NCBI GenBank assembly: GCA_903834675.1
Contig: CAILKC010000164.1
Coordinates: 1-18,779, forward strand
Source of the DNA: an uncultured Victivallales bacterium
Lineage (GTDB): Bacteria; Verrucomicrobiota; Lentisphaeria; Oligosphaerales; JAFGRS01
Reading direction: 5' to 3'
DNA length: 18,779 bases
Below, in pieces: positions 8,825 through 16,707 of the stretch. Below the pieces are notes generated by a model that did not search any database, was not told where the DNA came from, and saw only the letters and a program-made list of their open reading frames with translations. Position 1 is the first letter of the stretch, and each line of letters opens with the position of its first letter. The position numbers and the translations under genes are program-made.

Positions 8825-10492
8825 ATGACCCCGGCCCAGCACCAACCTTCCTCCACGGCTCCAGCGCCGGACCCTGCCGCCCGCAGCCCGAGACGTCTCT
8901 CTGACACCTTCCATTGGCTACTGCTGGGCGCTGCCCTCGTCGTGATCTGCTCCATTCGTCTTCGTCTGTTGAGTTTTCCGCTGGAACGAGATGAAGGCGA
9001 ATATGCCTATATCGGCCAGCTTCTGCTGCAAGGTGTTCCCCCCTATGAACTAGCCTATAACATGAAGCTTCCCGGCACCTACTTCATCTATGCTGTGTTC
9101 ATGGCCATTTTCGGGCAAAGTCCGGCTGGCATTCATCTTGGCTTGCTGCTTACAAATTTGGCCTCAGCACTGCTGCTTTTCTTCATTGTCAGAAAGCTTC
9201 TCGATCATGCCTCTGCGACGTTCGCTGCCATAGCCTATGGTTTTCTTTCTCTTGGCCTGAATCTCTTCGGGTTTGCGGCCCATGCTACCCACTTTGTGGG
9301 GCTCTTGGCTTTGGCTGGACTCTACTATTTGCTCTTGGCCAAGACCACCATGATGACGAAGCATTTACTCCTCAGTGGTTTGCTGTTAGGTTGTTCTTTC
9401 CTGATGAAGCAAACAGGAGTGTTCTTTATTCTGCTTGCCGCTGTTTACATGCTCTATTTGTGGCGCGGTTATGGCGTCTATACGCTACTTAAGAACGCGG
9501 GGGTCTTTTGTCTTGCCACCCTCCTGCCTTTCGTCGTGCTCTGCGTCTTCCTGTCTGCCGTCGGAGTTTTTGATCGCTTCTGGTTTTGGACCTTTGACTA
9601 CGCTTCAAAATATGCCGTCGGTAACACCCTTGCCGGCGGTATCGCCAGCTTCGGTATGGTCTTTCCCCGAATTGCCGGCGATTTTATCCTGCTCTGGCTG
9701 CTTTCTGCTCTTGGTCTGGTTGGGCTGTTTTCGTCTCACCTCCAGGCTAAGACTCGAGTCTTTGTGCGGTTGCTGCTCTTCTTTTCCATACTTTCTCTCT
9801 GCCCCGGCCTCTATTTCAGAGAACATTACTTCGTCTTGCTTCTACCGGTTGTCTCCATTCTTGTCGCGGTCGCCCTCTGGCAGCTGAAGCGTTTGCTCGA
9901 GGCCCGTTCGCTGCCGCGCCTTGCCTGCTTTCTGCCTGCGCTGATCTTCGTGGTGGCCATTACCAGCGGACTGGTTCACGGCAGAGCCTACTTTTTCTTT
10001 TCTTCACCGGCTCAACTCTCGCGTCTTGTCTATGGCTCTAATCCTTTTCCCGAATCGCCCGCTATCGCAAAGTACATCCGTGAAAGAACCGGCCGCCACG
10101 ATACGATCGCGGTTCTGGGGTCTGAACCTCAGATTTTATTCTATGCTCAGCGCCGCTCGGCTACTGGCTATATTTACACCTATCCACTCATGGAACCGCA
10201 TCAGTATAACCTTGAGATGCAAGCAGAGATGACCCGAGAAATTGCCGGAGCGGCTCCTGCCTATATTGTTTTTGTTGAGATCCCTACATCCTGGCTGGCC
10301 CAGCCCAATTCTCCCCGCTTCGTTTTTTCCTGGTTCAATTCATACCTCAAGGGCAGATATGAGCTTGATGGCATTGTCGACCTTGTGGCGCCGCAAACGA
10401 TCTATTGTTTTGGCGCCGACGCGCTCACTTACAGGCCCCAGTCTGATTCGGTCATCTACCTCTTCAAGAAGAACGTGAATTCGTCAGGTTGA
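8825..10492 (+). CDS. GT39-like polytopic membrane glycosyltransferase (ArnT/PMT type)
   Basis: This 555-residue membrane protein has a Pro/Ser-rich cytoplasmic N-terminus, a first membrane helix at about 30-48, and then FPLERDEGEYAYIGQ (51-65). The Asp-Glu pair D56/E57 in the first external loop is the expected catalytic/metal site of GT-C enzymes, which transfer sugars from polyprenyl-phosphate donors. About ten more hydrophobic segments follow, then a soluble C-terminal domain from about residue 405. The translation could be extended in frame upstream to 8705, but that would overlap the isomerase and add a non-family peptide, so I use ATG 8825. The ribosome site is weak, fitting coupling to the isomerase stop 10 bp away. 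Codons are markedly richer in T and A (TTT, CTT, TAT) than in neighbouring genes, which suggests transfer. Donor and acceptor are unknown. Confidence 0.85.
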   Translation: MTPAQHQPSSTAPAPDPAARSPRRLSDTFHWLLLGAALVVICSIRLRLLSFPLERDEGEYAYIGQLLLQGVPPYELAYNMKLPGTYFIYAVFMAIFGQSPAGIHLGLLLTNLASALLLFFIVRKLLDHASATFAAIAYGFLSLGLNLFGFAAHATHFVGLLALAGLYYLLLAKTTMMTKHLLLSGLLLGCSFLMKQTGVFFILLAAVYMLYLWRGYGVYTLLKNAGVFCLATLLPFVVLCVFLSAVGVFDRFWFWTFDYASKYAVGNTLAGGIASFGMVFPRIAGDFILLWLLSALGLVGLFSSHLQAKTRVFVRLLLFFSILSLCPGLYFREHYFVLLLPVVSILVAVALWQLKRLLEARSLPRLACFLPALIFVVAITSGLVHGRAYFFFSSPAQLSRLVYGSNPFPESPAIAKYIRERTGRHDTIAVLGSEPQILFYAQRRSATGYIYTYPLMEPHQYNLEMQAEMTREIAGAAPAYIVFVEIPTSWLAQPNSPRFVFSWFNSYLKGRYELDGIVDLVAPQTIYCFGADALTYRPQSDSVIYLFKKNVNSSG

Positions 10493-10533
10493 GCGCACGT
10501 ATTTTGCTGGTTTCAGCACTGCCTAAGCACTAA

Positions 10534-10553
10534 CGAAGGAGGGTTACACGATG
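10534..10553 (+). promoter_or_regulatory. Strong ribosome binding site for the large secreted protein
   Basis: GAAGGAGGG ends 7-8 bases before the ATG at 10551, near-complete anti-SD complementarity. It fixes the start at the signal-peptide methionine. Confidence 0.8.
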
Positions 10554-13500
10554 CGCATCCGGTCTCCACATGGCCTGTCCTCGGTCCTCATCGCGGGCCT
10601 GGTCTGGTGTCAGGGGGCCTGGACGCAGCCGGCGCCAGTGCCGCGGCAGCTCGAGAACGAGAACCTGGCCGTCACCCTCGATGAACAGACAGGCCTGATC
10701 AGCGTCCTGGACAAGCGTGCCAAGGTGCGCTGGGTGCAGTTCTCCGAGGCGGCCAAGCTGAAAGCGGCCAAGCCGACCGACATCCTGAAGCTGGCGAAGG
10801 CCGCCGGGCCGATCACGGTCGACGGCAACCTGGCCGAGTGGGCTGGCGTCGCGGCCTTGGCGCTCTCTCCGGATATGGTCAGCGAAGGCAAGATCGAGGG
10901 CGGCGCGCCGGACTTGAGCGCTGCCGTCCAACTCCTCTGGGACGAGAAGAACCTCTACCTCGCCGCCAAGGTAACGGACGACACGCTGACTTGCCGCGAT
11001 ACCGCCAAACCGGACGATGAGTTGTTGCAGTGGTGGGAGCGCGATTCGCTCGAGTTCTGGGTCGGCGCGACCCAGGGCGGGCTGGTGCTGAATCCGCAGG
11101 CTTCCCTGGCCGCCATCAACGGCAAGGTAGTGGAGGGAGCCGCGGTCGTGATGAAGGCGGTGGCGGGTGGGTACGTGGTGGAGGCGTCCATTCCGGTTGG
11201 TGCCGTGCCGGAACTGGGCCGGCCACCGGCCGAAGGTCGGCGGGTCGCGCTGGCGATCGGGATCAACGATGCCGACGCCAGCGGCAGCCGCGAAGGCCAG
11301 ATCTACACGCCGAAGAGCTGGATGCACTCCAAGCCCGAAACCTTCGCCGATGCCGTCCTGGTTGACGCCGCGGGGAAGGTGTCGCCGGAAGCCCTGCGCC
11401 AGGTGGAGGAGGCGAGTCGGGTCGCCCTGCGCAACCTGACGGCCGTCAGCACGCCGCATCCCGGCTGGCGCTTCGAGACCGACCTGGACGTGCGCCAGGG
11501 TCCACGCATGCCGGCGACCGTGACGCTGCTGCTGCCCAAGGGCGCAGCGGAACTGCAGGTGGAGATTGCGGGAGTGAACGAGACCGCGTTGGGCGGGTCG
11601 CCGTGGAGTGGCGGGGTGAAGTACCCGCTGCCGCTGCTGCCGGAGTCGGGCGCGCCGACCTGGCTGGCGCTGGCGCCGTACATGGACGGCCTGCTGCTGC
11701 CCATGGTGACCGGCGACATGCCGCGCCTGTCCTGGGGCAGCGACATGGCGTTCTTCGGCGTGGCCAATCTCGAGAGCGGCTGGGGCTATGCCTGCATCTT
11801 CGACACGCCGCACGATGCGCGCATCGAACTGGTTGCCACGTCCTCCGCCAAACCCTCGCCGCTGGCGGCCGGGCCGGTATGGGCACCGTCCCTGGGCAAA
11901 TGGGGTTACACCCGCAAGGCGCTGTACCGCTTCTCGGCCACGGGCGGCTACGTCTCCACCGCCAAGGCCTACCGCGCTTACGCCCAGGAGCATGGCTTGC
12001 TGAAGACGCTGCGCGAGAAGATGAAGCGCCGCCCTGACCTCGCTAAGCTCCTGGGCGCACCGGACGTCTGGGGCGCCGATGGGCTGCGCTTCGCGCGCCA
12101 GGCCAAGGCCGCCGGGATCGAGCGCATGCTGATCAACTGCGGCGGCGGCGTCAAGGCGATCGAGGAGATCAAGAGTCTTGGCTACCTGGTCAGCGTCTAT
12201 GACAACTACGAGGACACCATGCCCGGCAAGACCGGCGCCTATGGCGACTTCAAGCTCGAAGACGCGCCGCTGCTGGCGGACGGTAAGCGGATGCGCGGCT
12301 GGGAGTCGCGCCGGACCGATCCGAAGACGGGCAAGACCGAGTTGGACCCCAAGACCGGCAAGCCGGTCATTACCGAGCAGTACGAGAAGCGCTGCACGGC
12401 GCTGTTTGAGTCGGTGGCGCAGAAGTGGATCCCCATCGACCAGGAGAAGAACCCGCGCAACGCCCGCTTCCTGGATGTGACGACCGCCTGCGGCATCGTC
12501 GAGTGCTACGATCCGAACCACGCTGGCGACCGCGCCAAGGACACCGCCAATCGGCAAGCGCTGGCACGCTACGTCGCCGACGACCTGGGCCTGATTCTCG
12601 GTGGCGAGCACGGCCGCTGGTGGGGCGTACCGTACTACGACTACTGGGAGGGCATGACCAGCGGCAACCCGTTCTTCTCGTGGCCGGCCGGGCACGTTGG
12701 CATGGACCTGCCCAAGACCCGCGACGAGATCGGCAAGGACTACCTGAAGTACGGCATCGGCCACTTCTACCGCATTCCGCTCTGGGAGCTGGTGTTCAAC
12801 GACTGCGTCGTCTCCTACTGGTATTGGGGCGACAGCACCGGCCACCTCTGGCAGGCGGCGCCGGAGATCTCCTACAAGCAGGACCTGTTCGATATGCTCT
12901 ACGCTGACCCGCCGCTGTTCTGGGTGGCGCAGCCCTACGGCTTCCGCTGGAACGATCCCGTGCAGCGCGAGCGTTTGCTGGAGAGCTACCGCAATACCTG
13001 CAAGCTGCACGAACAAACCGGGCTGGAGGAGCTGCTCACGCATGAGTGGCTCACAGAGGACCGGACAGTGCAGAAAACCACCTTCAGCGGGGGCACCACG
13101 GTGGTGGTGAACTTCGACGAACAGAAGACCTACGACCTGAAGGACGGTGCAACCACCTACACCCTGGCGCCGCTGGGGTTCTTCGCCAAGGGACCCACCG
13201 TCCTGCAATACCGCATCCGCCGCGGCGAGCGCACCGTGACCACCATCAAGACCCCGGACTACTTCTTCTGCGATCCGGCCGGCGTGACCCACGACGCGGG
13301 ACCCGTGGTGACCTCGGGGCCGGTCACCGTCCGGACCCAGGCGAAGCAAAAACTACACCTCAGCCGCGGCGGCGGGAGCGGCGCCGTGACGATCCGGCCA
13401 GCGCAGTTGCTCGAGCGCTGGGAGGCCGCGTCCGCGCACCTGTTCCGGCTGGACGACAGCGGCACGCGGCGCCAGGAAGTCAGCCCCGCGGCCCAGGGTC

Positions 13501-14936
13501 AGGACGTCGTCGAACTGCCCGAGGCGGGCGTCTACGAACTGGTCTGCGGCAGCACCTACGATCTGCCGAACCTCAGCGTTGCCCCGGCCGACATCACCGT
13601 CACGCCGGAGACGCCGCGCCAGGGCGACAAGCTCACGGTCACGGTCGCCATTGCCAACCGCGGTCGCGTGTCGGCCACGAAGACGCCGGTCAGTCTCTAT
13701 CTCGGCCTGCGGACGCCGGCGAACCTGGTGCGCACCGAGACGGTCACGGTGGCGCCGGGGCGGGCGGAGAAGCTGACCTGGGCCATCGACACGACGAACC
13801 TGGACGGCGCTCGCACGCTGCTCGTGGTGATCGACCCCGAAGACGGCCTGGCGGAGTTGATCGAGGCGGATAATGTCGCGGTCATGCCGATTGTCATCAC
13901 GCCGGACTGGACGCGCTGGCATTTCCAGGTCCGCGCCGAGGTGCGCAATGGGCCCGTCGAGCAGGAGGATGTGCCGGTGGCACTCAGCGTCGATCTCGGC
14001 AGCCTGCTCAAGCGTCAGGGCGGCGCGGGCGCGCTTGACCCCAACTCGATCCGCGTCTGCGAGCGCCGGGCGGACGGCACGCCAGGCGCCACGGTGCCTT
14101 GCCAATTCGACCCGGCCCCCGACTTCGAGGCCGCCAAGCAGGCCACCGGGGAGATCGTCTGGCTGCTGCCAGGCACGCTGCCGGCGGCGGCGACGCGGTC
14201 CTACACCCTCTTCTTCGACCTCGCCGCCAACGGCCCCAAGGCGGCCACCCCCGGCCAGCTCTGGGAGGCCGCAAACCAGACAGTCAGCGGCGGGACCTAC
14301 TCCGCGACGCTCACCGACGGCTGCCTCACCAGCGTCACCGCGCCGAGCGCGGCCGGTCCGGGCAAGCGCTTCCTGGCCTCGCTGATCTACTCCTCGAAGG
14401 AGACCGGCTGGGTGACCGAGGAGGAGGCGCCGGTGCTGGGGGTGGACCTGCTGAGCAATGGTCCAGTCCGGGCCGCCGTGAAAGTGCGCAAGAAACTGCG
14501 CGGTGACCTGACCTACGAGAAGACCTACACCTTCTACTCGAACCGCTTCGACCTGCGCTTCACCGCGGACAAGAGCTACGGCGTCATCAGCCGCGCCTAC
14601 TATGCCGCCGAAGGCACCTTTGAGGACAGCGCCGGGAACAAGGCCACCGTGGATGGCAAGGGCGACGCGGAAGGCGTGTCCGGCAAGTGCCCAGACCCGA
14701 CCTACTACGTCGTCTACGCTCCCGACTGGGCGCACTCCTGCGTGGCCTTGGGCAAGTACAGCAACACGATCTACTGGGACAGCGGTTCATCCTGGGGTGG
14801 CATCGGCCTCAACGGCGGGGATCTCACCGGCGCCCGCATGAGCTACGTCATCCACTCCGGCCAAGCCAACGGCGCCTTCGGCAAGGTCGATAGCGACCGT
14901 CTCGCCAACCCGCCCACCGCGAAACTCATCGAGTGA
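10551..14936 (+). CDS. Secreted multidomain glycoside-hydrolase-like protein (GH101/DUF5696-like with CBM9-like and CARDB domains)
   Basis: This 1461-residue protein starts with a signal peptide (about 1-25). Residues 34-64 look like the first strands of the N-terminal beta domain of GH101/DUF5696-like proteins (ENENLAVTLDEQTGLISVLD). Residues about 84-273 form a CBM9-like domain (PITVDGNLAEW, LWDEKNLYLAAKVTDD, RDSLEFWV), which binds sugars. The beta domain appears to resume after about 285. A TIM-barrel-like region follows GYVSTAKAYRAYAQEHG (about 466-482). By analogy with GH101, D642 (FLDV) and E686 (GGEHG) are candidate nucleophile and acid/base; this is inference. A CARDB-type beta domain lies at about 1005-1107 (NLSVAPADITVTPETPRQGD). 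A further beta-rich region runs to the end. I see no sorting signal or membrane anchor. It probably acts on extracellular glycans; the substrate is unknown. Confidence 0.83.
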   Translation: MRIRSPHGLSSVLIAGLVWCQGAWTQPAPVPRQLENENLAVTLDEQTGLISVLDKRAKVRWVQFSEAAKLKAAKPTDILKLAKAAGPITVDGNLAEWAGVAALALSPDMVSEGKIEGGAPDLSAAVQLLWDEKNLYLAAKVTDDTLTCRDTAKPDDELLQWWERDSLEFWVGATQGGLVLNPQASLAAINGKVVEGAAVVMKAVAGGYVVEASIPVGAVPELGRPPAEGRRVALAIGINDADASGSREGQIYTPKSWMHSKPETFADAVLVDAAGKVSPEALRQVEEASRVALRNLTAVSTPHPGWRFETDLDVRQGPRMPATVTLLLPKGAAELQVEIAGVNETALGGSPWSGGVKYPLPLLPESGAPTWLALAPYMDGLLLPMVTGDMPRLSWGSDMAFFGVANLESGWGYACIFDTPHDARIELVATSSAKPSPLAAGPVWAPSLGKWGYTRKALYRFSATGGYVSTAKAYRAYAQEHGLLKTLREKMKRRPDLAKLLGAPDVWGADGLRFARQAKAAGIERMLINCGGGVKAIEEIKSLGYLVSVYDNYEDTMPGKTGAYGDFKLEDAPLLADGKRMRGWESRRTDPKTGKTELDPKTGKPVITEQYEKRCTALFESVAQKWIPIDQEKNPRNARFLDVTTACGIVECYDPNHAGDRAKDTANRQALARYVADDLGLILGGEHGRWWGVPYYDYWEGMTSGNPFFSWPAGHVGMDLPKTRDEIGKDYLKYGIGHFYRIPLWELVFNDCVVSYWYWGDSTGHLWQAAPEISYKQDLFDMLYADPPLFWVAQPYGFRWNDPVQRERLLESYRNTCKLHEQTGLEELLTHEWLTEDRTVQKTTFSGGTTVVVNFDEQKTYDLKDGATTYTLAPLGFFAKGPTVLQYRIRRGERTVTTIKTPDYFFCDPAGVTHDAGPVVTSGPVTVRTQAKQKLHLSRGGGSGAVTIRPAQLLERWEAASAHLFRLDDSGTRRQEVSPAAQGQDVVELPEAGVYELVCGSTYDLPNLSVAPADITVTPETPRQGDKLTVTVAIANRGRVSATKTPVSLYLGLRTPANLVRTETVTVAPGRAEKLTWAIDTTNLDGARTLLVVIDPEDGLAELIEADNVAVMPIVITPDWTRWHFQVRAEVRNGPVEQEDVPVALSVDLGSLLKRQGGAGALDPNSIRVCERRADGTPGATVPCQFDPAPDFEAAKQATGEIVWLLPGTLPAAATRSYTLFFDLAANGPKAATPGQLWEAANQTVSGGTYSATLTDGCLTSVTAPSAAGPGKRFLASLIYSSKETGWVTEEEAPVLGVDLLSNGPVRAAVKVRKKLRGDLTYEKTYTFYSNRFDLRFTADKSYGVISRAYYAAEGTFEDSAGNKATVDGKGDAEGVSGKCPDPTYYVVYAPDWAHSCVALGKYSNTIYWDSGSSWGGIGLNGGDLTGARMSYVIHSGQANGAFGKVDSDRLANPPTAKLIE

Positions 14937-14952
14937 GGCGGCCCAAAAGTAG

Positions 14953-15214
14953 CGACCTGTGCAATAAGGGAGTCCGTCTGGAGCGCTGAAGGCGCGCTGC
15001 CATACCAGCCCAGGGCAACGCCCTGGGAATAGGACGGTTATGGGTTTGAGCCCTGTAGGGGCGAGCTATCTGCCATACCTTCGCACCGAGGCCGCATGGT
15101 CCGCCCCTTCAGGGCTCAATCCGCGCTGTGGACGGGTACCCAGGGCGTTGCCCTGGGCGCCCGGAACGCCCCTTTGGGGCTGAATACCACGGCCCATCCT
15201 TGTTGCACAGGTCG
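14953..15214. mobile_element. MITE-like element, complete copy, 262 bp
   Basis: The element begins CGACCTGTGCAA (14953-14964) and ends with the exact reverse complement TTGCACAGGTCG (15203-15214). The ends extend imperfectly to about 17 bp (T/C mismatch, then AAGG). Internally it is an imperfect inverted repeat centred near 15083. CCCAGGGCAACGCCCTGGG (15009-15027) faces CCCAGGGCGTTGCCCTGGG (15139-15157), and TGAGCCCTGTAGGGGCG (15047-15063) faces CGCCCCTTCAGGGCTCA (15102-15118). The CCCAGGG modules are hairpins by themselves. It carries no gene. If ACCTGTGCAA is taken as the true end, CG lies on both sides, but CG is its own complement, so a duplication cannot be proved. No longer target duplication is visible. 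It starts 16 bp after the large glycosidase stop and could act as that gene's terminator. Confidence 0.85.
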
Positions 15215-16159
15215 AAAAAAACCGGCGCAAGGAACTGCCCATCGAGCAGAAGGAGAGCCGCAAGTGGCTGGTCAGCTACCGGGCCGTGGCCGCGGCCCAG
15301 GCTCTGTGCCCCGCCACCATGCTGGTCAGCGTCGGCGACCGCGAAGCCGACATCTACGAGCTGTTCCACGAAGCGCGCCGCGACCCGTGCGGTCCCCGGC
15401 TGCTGGTGCGTGCCGAACGCAGCCGCAACCGTCGGGTCGAACAGGAACACCTTTGGGAGCGCCTGGTAGCCGAACCGGTGGCGGGGTTGCTGCCGGTGAA
15501 AGTCTCGCGCAAAGGCGGGCGGCCCGCCCGCCTCGCCACCACCGAGGTCCGGCATGCCCGCGTCGTGCTCGTACCGCCCAAAGACTGCACCCTGCCGCCC
15601 GTCGAGGTGTGGGCGGTACAGGCGCGCGAAATCGCCCCTGCGGCTCACGTCAAAGAGCCGATCGACTGGATGCTCCTGACCACGGTGCCAACCGATACCT
15701 TCGCGGCGGCCTGCGAACGTCTGGGCTGGTACAGCCGCCGCTGGGGCATCGAGGAGTACCACCGGGTCCTGAAGAGCGGCTGCCGCATCGAGGATCGCCA
15801 GCTCGACGACCTCGGCAGCCTGGAGTCGTGCTTGGCCATCGACCTGGTCGTGGCCTGGCGCGTATGCTGCGCTGACCAAGGCCGCCAGGGAGACCCCGGA
15901 CGCCTCCTGCGAACCGCTCCTCAGCCGGGACGAGTGGGAGGCCGTCAGCGCCTGGGCAACGCGAAAGCAGCCGCCCAGGCAGCCGCCGGAGCTGCGCCAG
16001 GTCGTCCACTGGGTCGGTAAACTGGGGGGCCATCTGGGGCGCAAGGGCGACGGCGAACCCGGCACCGTGTGTCTGTGGCGCGGACTAGCCCGCGTACCCT
16101 ACCTGGCCGAAGGCTGGTCCATGCATGCGGCCATCCATCCGGCCAGAGTCGGCCCATAG
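15211..16159 (+). pseudogene. IS4/Tn5-family transposase remnant, 5'-truncated and frameshifted
   Basis: The frame opens at the MITE boundary and reads KNRRKELPIEQKESRKWL, then VSVGDREADIYELF, which holds the second catalytic Asp (codon at 15337). The C-terminal Y-R-E-K signature is intact in YSRRWGIEEYHRVLKSG, with the catalytic Glu codon at 15751. The N-terminal DNA-binding region and first catalytic Asp are missing. Near 15862-15870, after VVAWRV, the frame must shift by one base to continue ALTKAARETPD (from 15869) through GGHLGRKGDGEPGT to the TAG at 16157-16159. This tail is typical of the family. The gene is therefore broken twice and cannot make active transposase unless the shift is programmed, which is unlikely because the N-terminus is also lost. 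Confidence 0.88.
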
Positions 16160-16189
16160 TCGGCGGTGTCAAGTGTGGGTAAGGGTCAG
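15215..16189 (+). mobile_element. IS4-family insertion sequence fragment with right terminus
   Basis: The fragment contains the transposase remnant and ends in AAGTGTGGGTAAGGGTCAG (16171-16189). Against the Tn5 end as I remember it (ACTTGTGTATAAGAGTCAG) this matches 14 of 19 positions, so it is a good candidate right inverted repeat, 12 bp after the transposase stop. The left end and half of the transposase are absent; the MITE occupies that position. Confidence 0.65.
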
Positions 16190-16205
16190 CGGTCGTGGGG
16201 TCGGG

Positions 16206-16233
16206 TTGCGCCGTACTGGCCAGCCCCTATAGT
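16206..16233 (+). promoter_or_regulatory. Candidate sigma-70 promoter for the vsr-methylase-nuclease operon
   Basis: TTGCGC (16206-16211), a 16-base spacer and TATAGT (16228-16233) match the consensus at 4 and 5 of 6 positions. It lies 60 bp before the vsr start and just outside the IS end at 16189. No separate gene for a restriction-modification controller protein is visible. Confidence 0.45.
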
Positions 16234-16293
16234 GACGCCGTTGCCCCGCACGCGGGCTGCCTCAGGCGAAGGCGCCCGTATGAAGAGGAACCC

Positions 16294-16707
16294 ATGCGCC
16301 ACGACCCGCTAACCCCGGCTGAGCGAAGCGAGAGGATGTCCCGGGTCCGTTCAGTCGATACCAAGCCGGAGATGCGCGTCAGGCGTCTGGTCCATGGAAT
16401 GGGGTACAGGTACCGGCTACATGTCAGGACGCTGCCGGGCCTCCCAGACCTTGTTTTCAGGTCACGCAGGAAGGTCATTTTCGTGCATGGGTGCTTCTGG
16501 CATCAGCACGGGTGTAGCCACTATCGGATGCCGAGGACAAGGCGCCGTTTCAGGGAGCCCAAACTTGCGTCAAACGCGGAACGTGACAGAGTATCACTGA
16601 TACGGCTTGCGCAGGACGGCTGGGGTGTGCTGGTGGTCTGGGAATGCCAGACCCGGAACGCGGACGAGTTGAGGCGCGTGGTAGCGGAGTTCATGGGCGC
16701 AGTATGA
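16294..16707 (+). CDS. vsr: Very short patch repair endonuclease Vsr
   Basis: Vsr nicks DNA at T:G mismatches left by deamination of 5-methylcytosine, protecting methylase target sites. The 137-residue protein is of normal length. It has the conserved SVDTKPEMRVRRLVHGMGYRYRL region read in sequence, PDLVF with catalytic Asp52, and VIFVHGCFWHQHGC. The zinc ligands appear as C67, H72, C74 and C118, one position off E. coli Vsr numbering. GWGVLVVWEC closes the core. AGAGG lies 5 bases before the ATG at 16294, which decides this start over an upstream in-frame one at 16195. The stop overlaps the methylase ATG (ATGA). It is the first gene of a three-gene operon with a C5-cytosine methylase, its expected partner. 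Confidence 0.95.
   Translation: MRHDPLTPAERSERMSRVRSVDTKPEMRVRRLVHGMGYRYRLHVRTLPGLPDLVFRSRRKVIFVHGCFWHQHGCSHYRMPRTRRRFREPKLASNAERDRVSLIRLAQDGWGVLVVWECQTRNADELRRVVAEFMGAV

Noticed and set aside
6647..8955. Minus-strand open frames 6647-7957 and 7915-8955
   Set aside because: They lie antisense to the SpoU methyltransferase and isomerase genes, which have clear motifs, and are shadow frames in Gly/Ala-rich translation.
10530..14735. Very long open frames on the minus strand opposite the large secreted protein (10530-13349 and 13353-14735)
   Set aside because: They are antisense shadows of a GC-rich gene: low-complexity Arg/Ala/Gly-rich translations, no recognised domain, while the plus strand has a signal peptide, a strong RBS and recognisable domains throughout.
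14937..15214. A small gene or riboswitch after the large secreted protein
   Set aside because: The region is fully accounted for by the inverted-repeat element, which recurs at 18639, and short open frames in it do not carry family features.
15862..15870. Programmed frameshift in the transposase
   Set aside because: The N-terminal half with the first catalytic Asp is missing, so a decayed gene is simpler. No slippery run of A or T is present at the shift point.
16195..16293. Longer Vsr start at 16195
   Set aside because: The extra residues are unlike Vsr N-termini and would start upstream of the promoter -10 candidate. ATG 16294 has a good RBS and gives the normal Vsr length.
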